Shown here: positions 53,723-64,000 of the stretch, one piece after another
How positions within the stretch are numbered: the stretch's first letter is position 1
How the letters are laid out: the number at the start of each line of letters is the position of its first letter
Source: Bacteroidales bacterium
Lineage (GTDB): Bacteria; Bacteroidota; Bacteroidia; Bacteroidales; UBA12077
Direction of reading: 5' to 3'
Assembly: GCA_028282785.1 (NCBI GenBank)
Contig: JANQHE010000038.1
Location: forward strand, 1-64,000
DNA length: 64,000 nt
Position numbers and translations under genes: made by a program
The notes under the pieces: generated by a model
Seen by the model: the letters and a program-made list of their open reading frames with translations, nothing else
Database searches by the model: none
Told to the model about the DNA's origin: nothing

Positions 53723-54427
53723 ATGGATAAAATAATAGAAATCAATAATTTAGTAAAACACTATCATGTTGGAACAGAAACTATTCGTGCGCTACGTTCT
53801 GTTTCTTTAACAATAGACAAAAATGAATATGTAGCGATAATGGGACCTTCAGGGTCAGGAAAATCTACTTTAATGAATATTCTTGGTTGCCTGGATACTC
53901 CAACCGGGGGTGATTATGTTTTAAACAATACAAATGTTAGTCATTTGGAAGATGATCAGTTAGCTGAAATCAGAAATAAGGAAATTGGCTTTGTTTTTCA
54001 AACGTTTAATTTGTTGCCAAGGTATTCTGCTCTTGAAAATGTTTCTTTACCATTGATTTATGCAGGAGTTAACAAAGAGGAAAGATTTGAAAGAGCTGAA
54101 AGTGTTTTGGTTAGTGTTGGATTAGAAGATAGAATGACGCACAAACCTAATGAACTTTCAGGAGGACAAAGGCAAAGAGTAGCAGTTGCAAGAGCAATGG
54201 TAAATTCTCCATCAATAATTTTAGCCGATGAACCCACAGGAAATCTTGATTCTAAAACATCTATAGATATTCTCAATTTGTTTGATCAAATTCATAAAAG
54301 AGGAAACACTATAATTCTGGTAACTCACGAGGAGGATATTGCTCAACACGCACATAGAATAATTAGGCTCAAGGACGGGATGATTGAATCAGATGAAATA
54401 AATAAAGATCCTGTATCGTTAAATTAA
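53723..54427 (+). CDS. LolD/MacB-type ABC transporter ATP-binding protein
   Basis: The 234-residue ATPase has Walker [16 protein letters not shown], the Q-loop [18 protein letters not shown], signature [15 protein letters not shown], Walker [14 protein letters not shown] and an H-loop THE. These features place it in the MacB/LolD/FtsE group that works with long-loop permeases. No permease gene is adjacent, so its partner lies elsewhere. The ATG at 53723 follows an in-frame GTG. Confidence 0.92.
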   Translation: MDKIIEINNLVKHYHVGTETIRALRSVSLTIDKNEYVAIMGPSGSGKSTLMNILGCLDTPTGGDYVLNNTNVSHLEDDQLAEIRNKEIGFVFQTFNLLPRYSALENVSLPLIYAGVNKEERFERAESVLVSVGLEDRMTHKPNELSGGQRQRVAVARAMVNSPSIILADEPTGNLDSKTSIDILNLFDQIHKRGNTIILVTHEEDIAQHAHRIIRLKDGMIESDEINKDPVSLN

Positions 54428-54494
54428 ACTTTTAATCAATATTATTTAAACAAAACTAATTGTACTTCGTTCTCTCTTTAAAACACAGAAAAGA

Positions 54495-55055
54495 ATGGAA
54501 AAAGAATGGAAAATATATACTAAAACAGGTGATAAGGGAGAAACATCACTAATTGGAGGGACAAGAGTTCCGAAATATCATGATAGAATTGAAGCTTATG
54601 GAACAGTTGATGAACTAATCTCATATATAGGTTTAATTCGAGACCAGGAAATTAATAAGGATTTAAAGATAGTTTTAATTGAAATACAGGATCGGTTAAT
54701 GACCTGTGCATCAATTCTTGCAACAGATTGCAGTGATTGTAAAGTGAAAATTCCTGAGATGTATGATAGCGATGTTGAAAAGTTGGAAAAAGAAATTGAT
54801 AAAATGAATGAAGAGCTACCTCCATTAACATCATTTATTTTACCTGGAGGACATACAACTGTTTCTTATTGCCATATTGCAAGAAATGTTTGCAGAAGAT
54901 CCGAAAGATTGGCAATAAAAGTACAAAGCCAGTACAAAAACAGTGAAAAAGTTATAAAATATTTAAATAGATTATCAGACTACCTGTTTGTTTTATCTCG
55001 CAAGCTTTCTATTGACCTAAATGCCAAAGAAATACCTTGGACACCGAGAGTTTAA
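54495..55055 (+). CDS. Cob(I)alamin adenosyltransferase, PduO type
   Basis: The 186-residue protein has the PduO-type motifs KIYTKTGDKGETSLIGGTRVPK, RIEAYGTVDELISYIGL, RNVCRRSERLAI and YLNRLSDYLFVLSR. It transfers the adenosyl group of ATP to cob(I)alamin to make coenzyme B12. It lies 67 bases after the ABC ATPase, probably in the same unit but without an obvious functional link. Confidence 0.95.
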   Translation: MEKEWKIYTKTGDKGETSLIGGTRVPKYHDRIEAYGTVDELISYIGLIRDQEINKDLKIVLIEIQDRLMTCASILATDCSDCKVKIPEMYDSDVEKLEKEIDKMNEELPPLTSFILPGGHTTVSYCHIARNVCRRSERLAIKVQSQYKNSEKVIKYLNRLSDYLFVLSRKLSIDLNAKEIPWTPRV

Positions 55056-55131
55056 TAATAAAAAGTTTTGTTTTTCAATTTTATTTTTATATTTGCAAAA
55101 TTTTAAGGGTATAATTAAAACATAATTATAT

Positions 55132-55353
55132 ATGTATTGGACACTAGAATTAGCATCTAAATTAGAAGATGCACCATGGCCAGCGAGCAAAGAAGAACTT
55201 ATTGACTATGCAATTCGTTCGGGAGCTCCGTTAGAAGTTATTGAAAATCTTCAGGAAATTGAAGACGAAGGTGAGATTTATGAGAGCATTGAAGACATTT
55301 GGCCTGATTACCCTAGTAAGGATGATTTCTTCTTCAACGAAGATGAATACTAG
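55132..55353 (+). CDS. DUF2795 protein
   Basis: The 73-residue acidic protein begins MYWTLELASKLEDAPWPASKEELIDYAIRSGAP and ends in an acidic tail, matching the small DUF2795 proteins of Bacteroidota, which are highly conserved and of unknown function. A bidirectional terminator follows six bases after its stop. Confidence 0.9.
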   Translation: MYWTLELASKLEDAPWPASKEELIDYAIRSGAPLEVIENLQEIEDEGEIYESIEDIWPDYPSKDDFFFNEDEY

Positions 55354-55358
55354 AATAA

Positions 55359-55385
55359 AAAAGGGACTTTATAAAAGTCCCTTTT
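55359..55385. terminator. Bidirectional terminator
   Basis: AAAAGGGACTTT and AAAGTCCCTTTT form a perfect 12-bp stem with a three-base loop. The flanks give a T-run on each strand. It ends the DUF2795 gene on + and the OstA-like gene on -, which stop on either side. Confidence 0.9.
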
Positions 55386-55388
55386 ATT

Positions 55389-56894
55389 TTATCTCCAAAT
55401 AAATATATCATTTTTTTCTTTAGGCCTTAAATGTTCTAACCACCTAAAATCCTTTAATTTTGTTTGTTCCAGCTCATCTAGCGGATAAAGTATACCGGTA
55501 GGTTCTTTTATCATATTAATTCTATTTACTTGCCCCTCCTTCATATATATGATTATATCACTACTTTCTGCAAAGTTTACTCCAACTATTTCATTTTCTT
55601 TTTCATCCACGGTAAAATATATGGTTTGCCCATTCCCAAAAACATCAACACGGCTTAGTTTATTACTTCTTATATAACCAATCATTTGTTTACCCCTGAT
55701 TTGGTCAAACCTGGTTGTGTCTTTTTCAGAGACTATGAATGCGGTATTTATAAGTTTAAAGAAATCAATAACCTCATTTTTAATATGAATTTCTACTTTA
55801 TCTGCTGTCATCTGACTACCTTCTGACCATATAATTGGTTCCGTATACATTGTTACAACCGAATCCTGAAAATTATAAACCATGGAATCACAACGAGCTT
55901 GAAAATCTTCGCGGAATATTTGTACTTTATGATAGGCTTTTAATATTCTGTAAGTTCCTGTAGAATCAAAATTCGAGGAAATGGAATCTGCATGTAAATA
56001 CAAAGAATCTGTATAATTCGAAACCTGAATTAATATAGTACTATCAGTTATCAGGAAAGTCTCCGGATCTTTGGTATAATATGCATAATTCCCTTTAAGA
56101 ATCATATTCTCCGTCGTATCAATCATTTCAATGTTATCAATAGCAATTCCAATACCATTCAGATCATCATAATACAAGCTATCTCCAGTTAAAACCTTTT
56201 CTTTATTTTGATATCTTGCATTTTCATTAAACTGAAACTTTTTTTCTTCTGATCTATACCAACCATTTTCTGCATATAAATGGTTTTCTTCGTTATAAAT
56301 ATTCGTTGGCCCCAAGAAATATGTTATTTTTTCTTCGGTATAATACTTCATAGTATCAGTGTAGATAATGTAATCAGGTGTCGTTGCAACTACACTATCC
56401 TTAAAGAAAAACATGTCATCGTTTGCGTAATAATATCCTACAACACTTGTTAAGGTATTACTTTCATTAATTATTCTTCCACCCTCGAAGTAGTTAGCCA
56501 CATTGGAACTTGAATAATAATCCAAAGAATCCGTATAAAGGGTTGTGGAATCATTTTCGAGGCGAACATTATTTCTAAACTTTCCTATTTTGGTATTTCC
56601 ATTATATAACATGAAATCACCATATAAATGAATGGAATCTCCTCGATTAACATGTACATTACTAAATGCATGAAAAGTATTTTGAGTAGTGAACAAATAG
56701 GCGCTGTCGCAGTACATTGTTGCATTATCATGCTCTAAAATAACATCACCAAGTAAACGTCTTACTCCCTCGCCAATTTCCCGGTTAAATTCTAATGAGT
56801 TTGAATTAATAATATTAATTTGCTCCTTTTGTTGAGCAGAAGCAAATAATACTCGGAATAATAAAAAAGTAACGAAAAACAAATATTTATTCAT
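55389..56894 (-). CDS. OstA-like protein (LptA/LptD N-terminal fold)
   Basis: The 501-residue product has a signal peptide (FASAQQ) and repeated OstA-type beta-jellyroll units (EHDNATMYCDSAYLF, ENDSTTLYTDSLDYY and similar). This OstA-like family is typical of Bacteroidota and is presumed to bridge lipopolysaccharide transport across the periplasm. It is the last gene of the minus-strand unit with the parvulin chaperones, 15 bases downstream of the SurA-like gene. Confidence 0.85.
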   Translation of the reverse strand: MNKYLFFVTFLLFRVLFASAQQKEQINIINSNSLEFNREIGEGVRRLLGDVILEHDNATMYCDSAYLFTTQNTFHAFSNVHVNRGDSIHLYGDFMLYNGNTKIGKFRNNVRLENDSTTLYTDSLDYYSSSNVANYFEGGRIINESNTLTSVVGYYYANDDMFFFKDSVVATTPDYIIYTDTMKYYTEEKITYFLGPTNIYNEENHLYAENGWYRSEEKKFQFNENARYQNKEKVLTGDSLYYDDLNGIGIAIDNIEMIDTTENMILKGNYAYYTKDPETFLITDSTILIQVSNYTDSLYLHADSISSNFDSTGTYRILKAYHKVQIFREDFQARCDSMVYNFQDSVVTMYTEPIIWSEGSQMTADKVEIHIKNEVIDFFKLINTAFIVSEKDTTRFDQIRGKQMIGYIRSNKLSRVDVFGNGQTIYFTVDEKENEIVGVNFAESSDIIIYMKEGQVNRINMIKEPTGILYPLDELEQTKLKDFRWLEHLRPKEKNDIFIWR

Positions 56895-56909
56895 TAAAAT
56901 ATTTTCCTG

Positions 56910-58268
56910 TTATTTAATCCAACCTTCTTTTAAGAGTTCACACCCCCTAAATGATTCATCAATATGAATGTATGTTTTTCTTTTCTTCTCCTCAATCCAT
57001 TTATTTACAACCTCAAGTTGCTTTTCTTGCTTGGCCATTTGCTCAATCAATCCATAATCATCTTCTAAGTTAGCTCTGTGCGCTTCTATTTCGTTTTTGA
57101 TCTGCATGATTTTAAACACAACCTTACCATTTTCATCACGAGATTCAAATGGTTCCGATATCTCACCAGGTTTAAGATCTTTAATAACATTATATTCATA
57201 AGTTGGCAACTCATCCAGATTAAATTTTGTAGAAGCATCCATTGGATTAACCATTAATCCGTCATTTAATCTTGATTGCTCATCTACTGAAAATTTAAAT
57301 GCTGCTCTTTCGAAACTTAATGAATCAAGCTTAATTAAATTAGAAATACTATCCAATTTATTTTTTGCTTCAATTTTTTCTTCGATGTTTACCTTTGGAA
57401 TGATTAAAATATGACGAACGTTTACCTGGTTGCTTTCACTAGCAATTAACTGTATAATATGAAAACCATATGCAGATTCCACAATTCGTGATATTCCTCC
57501 ATCATCAGTTAACCTAAATGCCGCTTTTGCAAATTCAGGATCTAACTCATCTCTTGACCTAAAACCTAATTCACCACCTCTTCTTGCTGATCCCGGATCT
57601 TCCGAATACAATACTGCTAATGTCGAAAATCTTTCACCATCAATAATTCTTTGACGCAGATTTAATAATTTTTCTCTCGCTTCATTTCTTGCCCCTTCAT
57701 TTTGTGATGGATAAACCATAATTTGATTAATCTCATATTGAGTATTTACCATCGGAATACTATCTTTAGGTAAATCTTTATAGTATTTTTGAACTGCTTT
57801 GGGAGAAACATCAATATTAGAAACCAAGGTGGCTTGCATCATTTGTGTCTTTAATTGTTCCTCTATCAAAGGCCTAAAGTCTTCTTTAATCTCTAACATT
57901 GTTTTATTATAAAACTCTTCCAGTTTTTTCTCAGAACCCACCTGACGAACAAAATACATTAACCTTCGGTCAAGTTCTGATTCTACTCTTCCTGCACCAA
58001 CTTCAATACTATCTAATTCTGATTGGATCAAAAGCATTTTTTGAACTAGCAATTGTTCCATTACCTCACATTCAATTCCTGGTGTAGTAGGAAACCCCTG
58101 AGATATCATTTGAAGAACTTGATTTTCAATATCTGATTGTAATATTATTTTATCTCCGACTGTTGCTACAACTCTGTCTATCATCTCATTTTCCTGGCCA
58201 ACTGCTATTTTTACAAAAAATACAACTAATATGCCCAAAAGAGTGTGTTTAAAAAAAGAAATCTTCAT
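56910..58268 (-). CDS. SurA-like periplasmic peptidyl-prolyl isomerase
   Basis: The 452-residue protein has a signal peptide, a SurA N-terminal domain (DRVVATVGDKIILQSDIENQVLQM) and one clear parvulin domain (YEINQIMVYPS through SEDPGSARRGGELGFRSRDEL and AYGFHIIQLI), followed by a second, more divergent one (VNVRHILIIPK). It is expected to help fold outer-membrane proteins. It lies between two other chaperone-type genes and the OstA-like gene. Confidence 0.92.
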   Translation of the reverse strand: MKISFFKHTLLGILVVFFVKIAVGQENEMIDRVVATVGDKIILQSDIENQVLQMISQGFPTTPGIECEVMEQLLVQKMLLIQSELDSIEVGAGRVESELDRRLMYFVRQVGSEKKLEEFYNKTMLEIKEDFRPLIEEQLKTQMMQATLVSNIDVSPKAVQKYYKDLPKDSIPMVNTQYEINQIMVYPSQNEGARNEAREKLLNLRQRIIDGERFSTLAVLYSEDPGSARRGGELGFRSRDELDPEFAKAAFRLTDDGGISRIVESAYGFHIIQLIASESNQVNVRHILIIPKVNIEEKIEAKNKLDSISNLIKLDSLSFERAAFKFSVDEQSRLNDGLMVNPMDASTKFNLDELPTYEYNVIKDLKPGEISEPFESRDENGKVVFKIMQIKNEIEAHRANLEDDYGLIEQMAKQEKQLEVVNKWIEEKKRKTYIHIDESFRGCELLKEGWIK

Positions 58269-58284
58269 TTTAAGATGTTTTATT

Positions 58285-59142
58285 TTAATAGATTATAAAT
58301 TCGTTATGATTTAATGCTTCGTTATATACTGAATTTTCAAGTTCATCAATAAATGTGAACTTTCGCTTATTTAATAAAATGCTTTTTATTTTTGCCTGTG
58401 CATATTCCAAAGGTTGAATTGTGCTTTTTAATGAATATTCATTTATTTTAACAAAATAATAATACAAATCATCCTCTGTTTCAATATGTTTGTAGTATTT
58501 CAAGTACCTTTCCTGATCTTCAATATTGGTTGGTATTTCCAATAAAAGATTATTAAATGGTATCCATTTATTTTCAAAATCATCGAATTTTGTTGCGTAT
58601 TGATAACAATAATCTTCTAATCTGGATATATTATCCGGACTGGTAGATTTATACCACCATCGAACCTTATCAATTTCCGGAGCCTCTTTTGAGATTTTTA
58701 AATAAAGTGCCTTAACAATATTATGATTTAGAATAAAATTTCCGGAATATTCATTGTAGTATTCCTCAATTTCTTCATCTGTTATAATGGTATCAAGCTT
58801 CTGATTAATAAGCTCTTGCTTATATCTAAAAATTAATAAAGATGACCTGTAATCTTCAATTTCCTTCTCTATATCTTTACTTTTCTCATTTAAGTTTTGC
58901 TCGGCTTTTTCAAGTAATAATTGTTTTTTTACCCAATCGTTGATAAAGTTTCTTGCAATAATTACACTATCTTCCTTTGTAACATTAGAATTAAATAATC
59001 CCTCCATGTCTGATTCATATAAATATTTATTATGAACCTTTGCAAGTGGTTTATCCGTTATTTCATTATTACTTTTTTTACATGAAAATGCAAAAACAAT
59101 TAAAAGCAATAAAATAATTCTTTGAAGATCAAGCTTTGTCAT
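58285..59142 (-). CDS. Parvulin-related SurA_N-like lipoprotein
   Basis: The 285-residue product has a lipoprotein signal ending FSCKKS, an N-terminal SurA/PrsA-like helical domain (LAKVHNKYLYESDMEGLF) and a degenerate parvulin-like core. The typical catalytic GGELG segment is missing, so it may act as a chaperone rather than an isomerase. The ATG at 59142 is preferred to TTG at 59148. It follows the larger PPIase gene by six bases. Confidence 0.75.
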   Translation of the reverse strand: MTKLDLQRIILLLLIVFAFSCKKSNNEITDKPLAKVHNKYLYESDMEGLFNSNVTKEDSVIIARNFINDWVKKQLLLEKAEQNLNEKSKDIEKEIEDYRSSLLIFRYKQELINQKLDTIITDEEIEEYYNEYSGNFILNHNIVKALYLKISKEAPEIDKVRWWYKSTSPDNISRLEDYCYQYATKFDDFENKWIPFNNLLLEIPTNIEDQERYLKYYKHIETEDDLYYYFVKINEYSLKSTIQPLEYAQAKIKSILLNKRKFTFIDELENSVYNEALNHNEFIIY

Positions 59143-59148
59143 TTTCAA

Positions 59149-61086
59149 CTATTTTATAGATGATAAAACTGAATTATTCACCTGTATATTGTATTTATCT
59201 CTTAAACTTTTTATCCATTCTTTATCTAAATAATCCTGGTAGTCGGATATTACAAGTCCTTTACATTCAGAAAGTTTCTTTTCTGCAGGTTGTATCTTCT
59301 TCCCCTTGCTTAAAACATACTCATATTCCGGCTTATTTTTCCCCTTTTTCCAAATCATATAATCAACTAACTCATTTTCACCCTTTTCATAAATGTCATT
59401 TTCAATTTTCAATACTTCTTCTTCCATATTGATCTGATTTAGTAAATCCTGATTTGTCAGTTTCTTTCCAAAGCTTTTTTTATTAATAACTTTAGCTACT
59501 TTATCGTATGTCTCTTCATTTGAACAATAATATAGTGACCCTTTCCATCTTTCGTCCCACATATACGATCTTCTATTCTTATTAAAATAATCTTTTAATC
59601 CAACGGAATCTTCTACAGCCTTGGACCAAACATTTTTATCGGTTATTTCAAAAAGCAACATTCCATCGTAATATTCTTTCAGAATGTATTTATAATCAGG
59701 GTATTTTTCCGATAAACGCGATTCTTCAATTTCAAGGATCTTACTTTCAATATATTTATCATACAACAATTTATAATCGTAAGGGCGAAGTTCATTTCTA
59801 CTTTTTTGATTTTCAACATACTCCATAAAGTCTTTTTCTTTGTAATCATTATCCAAAAAACTAAATAATGTTTTATTCAAACTGGCATTTTTCGTTAAAT
59901 ATTCCTTTTTCAATACAAAAACATGATTTATGGTATCATGTGTTACAGGAGCATTTTCGTTATACTCCACAAAATTATATTCCTTCTTTAATCTATTTAT
60001 TAACGATTTTCGTCCTACATCTGCTCTTTGATCTCTTCCAACTTTTCTTTTGATCTCATTAATAGCCTCTTCATAAGTTGGAATTTCTTTTCTATCAATT
60101 CTTTTAATTATGTGCCAACCAAAACTTGTACGAACTGGCTGTGAAACTTCTCCATTAAATTTTAATTCAAACGCTGCCTTCTCAAACTCTTCGACCATTC
60201 TTCCTGCCCCAAACCACGGTAATTCGCCGCCATTACGGGCAGAACCTTTATCATCCGAATACTCTTTAGCCAGTTCGTTAAAATCATTCCCTTGTTTTGC
60301 CTTATGATATATTTCATTAATTCTTTGTTTTTTTTCATCAACAACTTCAGGTGTTGTTCCTCTTGGAACAGTTAACATTATATGTGCCACTTTAACCTGC
60401 CCTTGCGCTTTTCTTTTATCTTTTACCTTTACAACATGATATCCAAAGCGTGTCCTAACCGGTTTTGTTATTTCACCAATTTGAGCGTCATATACAGCAT
60501 TTTCGAAAGGATAAATCATTTGAAAAACTGTGAAATAGCCTAAATCACCACCATTATTTTTAACCGACGGATCATCTGAGCTACCTCTTGCAACATTTTC
60601 GAATGGTTCCCCCCTCATGATTCTTCCCCGTAACTCCATTGCTTTATTATAAGCAACGAGGGTATCTTTGGGAAGTGCATCAGGAGCAACTTTTACTAAA
60701 ATATGACTTGCCCGTACTTCATATTGCATTCGTTCATATGCTTCCTTAATAATTTTTTCATTTGCCTCTTTATCCATTAGATAAGGGCTTGCTAATTGAT
60801 CTTTGTATCCTTCAAATTCTCTGATGAAAGATTTCAACGTATCATAACCTTGTTTTTCAGCTTCTAATACTTTCAATTTAAAGTTGATAAAAAGATCCAG
60901 ATATTCATCAATCGGAGTAACTTCTCCGGTTGACAAATTGGTTTTATTCTTATTATAGATTCGTTGAAATTCTTCTTTGGTAATCTTTTTATCATCAATA
61001 GTTAATAAAACTTCATCATTTAACTCTTGTGAAATAGAACTAAAAGTAATTAACAAAGAGCAAATTATTAAGCATACTTTTTTCAT
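59149..61086 (-). CDS. Peptidyl-prolyl isomerase with two parvulin domains
   Basis: The 645-residue protein has a signal peptide, a SurA-like N-terminus (LLTIDDKKITKEEFQRIYNKN), and two well-kept parvulin domains at about residues 120-225 (VRASHILVKV, NNGGDLGYF, FGYHVVKV) and 230-335 (VKVAHIMLTV, RNGGELPWFG, FGWHIIKRI). A long C-terminal region of about 300 residues completes it. It should act on outer-membrane proteins. It lies 32 bases after guaB. Confidence 0.93.
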   Translation of the reverse strand: MKKVCLIICSLLITFSSISQELNDEVLLTIDDKKITKEEFQRIYNKNKTNLSTGEVTPIDEYLDLFINFKLKVLEAEKQGYDTLKSFIREFEGYKDQLASPYLMDKEANEKIIKEAYERMQYEVRASHILVKVAPDALPKDTLVAYNKAMELRGRIMRGEPFENVARGSSDDPSVKNNGGDLGYFTVFQMIYPFENAVYDAQIGEITKPVRTRFGYHVVKVKDKRKAQGQVKVAHIMLTVPRGTTPEVVDEKKQRINEIYHKAKQGNDFNELAKEYSDDKGSARNGGELPWFGAGRMVEEFEKAAFELKFNGEVSQPVRTSFGWHIIKRIDRKEIPTYEEAINEIKRKVGRDQRADVGRKSLINRLKKEYNFVEYNENAPVTHDTINHVFVLKKEYLTKNASLNKTLFSFLDNDYKEKDFMEYVENQKSRNELRPYDYKLLYDKYIESKILEIEESRLSEKYPDYKYILKEYYDGMLLFEITDKNVWSKAVEDSVGLKDYFNKNRRSYMWDERWKGSLYYCSNEETYDKVAKVINKKSFGKKLTNQDLLNQINMEEEVLKIENDIYEKGENELVDYMIWKKGKNKPEYEYVLSKGKKIQPAEKKLSECKGLVISDYQDYLDKEWIKSLRDKYNIQVNNSVLSSIK

Positions 61087-61118
61087 TGCTAAGGGTTTAA
61101 TTCGAGTATTTAGTTATT

Positions 61119-62888
<1,770 letters not shown>

Positions 62889-64000
62889 ATGAACAGATAC
62901 GAACAAATACTCATAAAATTCTGGGGTTACTCCAAATTCAGACCATTACAGGAGGATATAATACGATCGGTGATGGAAGGTAAAGATACCCTGGCTTTAA
63001 TGCCAACCGGCGGAGGTAAATCTATTACGTTCCAGGTTCCAACAATGGCTAAAGAAGGTATTTGTATAGTTATTACACCATTAATTGCCTTAATGAAAGA
63101 TCAGGTTGAAAACCTTCACAAAAGAAACATAAAAGCTCTTGCGATCTATTCTGGAATGACTCAGAATGAAATTGAGGTAGCGTTAGATAATTGTATTTAC
63201 GGCGGTGTTAAATTTCTATATGTATCACCGGAAAGAATTTCAACTGAAATTTTTAAACTACGTGTAAAACACATGAATGTTAACCTGGTTGCAATAGATG
63301 AGGCACACTGTATTTCTGAGTGGGGTTACGATTTCCGCCCATCATATTTGGAAATTGCCCGCTTAAGAGAATTAGTTCCTAATGCTCCATTTTTAGCTCT
63401 AACAGCCACAGCGATTCCTAAGGTTGTAGACGATATACAGGAAAAATTACATTTTACTGAAAAGAATGTTTTTAGAAAAAGTTTTGAAAGAAAAAATCTG
63501 GTTTACCTGGTTCGTGAATTGGACGATAAAATGAAGTATTTGGTAGATACCATTAATAAAGTAAAAGGTAGCGGTATAATATATGTCCGAAACCGAAAAG
63601 CAACAAGAGAAACAGCATTGTTCCTTCAGAAAAATAATATTTCGGCAGATTATTATCATGCTGGTTTAGGACACGATATAAGAAACCATAAGCAAAGCAA
63701 ATGGAAGGTTGGAAAAACACGGGTTATGGTGGCTACCAACGCTTTTGGAATGGGAATCGACAAATCGGATGTTCGTTTTGTGATACATATTGAATTACCG
63801 GACAGTATTGAAGCATATTTCCAGGAAGCCGGACGTGGCGGACGCGATGAAAAAAGGGCCGTTGCTGTATTACTTTATAATAATTCGGACAAATTAAAAG
63901 CCGAACAAAGAATCGACAGAAGTTTTCCTGAAATAAAAGAAATTAAAGCTGTTTACCAGGCACTTGGAAATTATTTTCAAATACCGTATGGAGGAGGAAA
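62889..64000 (+). CDS. recQ: ATP-dependent DNA helicase RecQ (3' part outside window)
   Basis: The frame opens at ATG 62889 and runs to the window end, 370 codons so far. It has motif 0 (FWGYSKFRPLQEDII), Walker A MPTGGGKSITFQVP (Lys44), DEAH in AIDEAHCISEWGYDFRPSY (Asp137), LTATA, IIYVRNRKAT and motif VI QEAGRGGRDEKRA. This is a full-type RecQ of the housekeeping kind. It is divergent from guaB. Its conserved helicase motifs are intact, and it is a different gene from the RecQ-like C-terminus at position 1. Confidence 0.96.
   Translation, partial: MNRYEQILIKFWGYSKFRPLQEDIIRSVMEGKDTLALMPTGGGKSITFQVPTMAKEGICIVITPLIALMKDQVENLHKRNIKALAIYSGMTQNEIEVALDNCIYGGVKFLYVSPERISTEIFKLRVKHMNVNLVAIDEAHCISEWGYDFRPSYLEIARLRELVPNAPFLALTATAIPKVVDDIQEKLHFTEKNVFRKSFERKNLVYLVRELDDKMKYLVDTINKVKGSGIIYVRNRKATRETALFLQKNNISADYYHAGLGHDIRNHKQSKWKVGKTRVMVATNAFGMGIDKSDVRFVIHIELPDSIEAYFQEAGRGGRDEKRAVAVLLYNNSDKLKAEQRIDRSFPEIKEIKAVYQALGNYFQIPYGGG

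Overview
The window looks like a chromosomal segment of a low-GC member of the Bacteroidota, most likely an anaerobic or facultative marine or gut-type lineage near Bacteroidales/Marinilabiliales. Reasons: a complete Rnf complex led by an RseC-like gene; a TonB receptor operon with DUF4876, DUF6850 and DUF4857 partners; the guaB-parvulin-SurA-OstA block facing recQ; many lipoprotein signals ending in SC or AC; and promoters with the Bacteroidetes -7 motif TAnnTTTG. No rRNA, tRNA, CRISPR array, integrase or intact transposase was recognised.

Positions 1-29.8 kb are an accessory region. It opens with the end of a RecQ-like helicase fused to a phosphoribosyltransferase, followed by a DprA/Smf-like gene, a pair that resembles ShosTA-type defence modules. 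Then come about fifteen small modules of one to four genes, nearly all on the + strand. They include two acetyltransferases, a methyltransferase, AraC, TetR, LuxR and winged-helix regulators, a YciI plus ECF42-type sigma factor pair, a lipoprotein carbonic anhydrase, several alpha/beta hydrolases, a serine beta-lactamase-like lipoprotein, an SDR, an NmrA-like protein, PD40 propeller proteins, a PLP deaminase-like enzyme and a VOC/AraC pair. Most modules are separated by related 60-180 bp non-coding elements that begin near TAAC and often end near CCGTTAGCG or CCGTTGTG. Gene wrecks are concentrated here: a DUF4143 ATPase, a Tex fragment, an IS110 fragment, a SecDF-P1-like lipoprotein with one stop codon, and a duplicated tail of a membrane protein. 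The layout resembles a cassette array or a hot spot of gene gain and loss.

Positions 29.9-39.2 kb lie on the - strand: a nucleoside-recognition (Gate) membrane protein, a hybrid histidine kinase, and the operon rseC-like-rnfB-C-D-G-E-A, closed by a clear terminator. The Rnf complex couples ferredoxin/NAD redox chemistry to ion transport.

Positions 39.9-49.4 kb form a + strand operon: TonB-dependent receptor, DUF4876 lipoprotein, DUF6850 outer-membrane barrel, ABC ATPase and permease, DUF4857 membrane protein and a His-rich lipoprotein. It is probably an uptake system for a metal or a metal complex; the substrate is not evident.

Positions 49.4-64 kb are housekeeping: a DUF3108 protein, recG, a methyltransferase, a LolD/MacB-type ABC ATPase, a cobalamin adenosyltransferase, a DUF2795 protein, then on the - strand guaB, three parvulin/SurA-type chaperones and an OstA-like protein for outer-membrane assembly, and a divergent recQ that runs off the right edge. 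REP-like GC-rich palindromes occur in both halves, and two appear to lie inside coding sequence (rnfB and the 52.5 kb methyltransferase).
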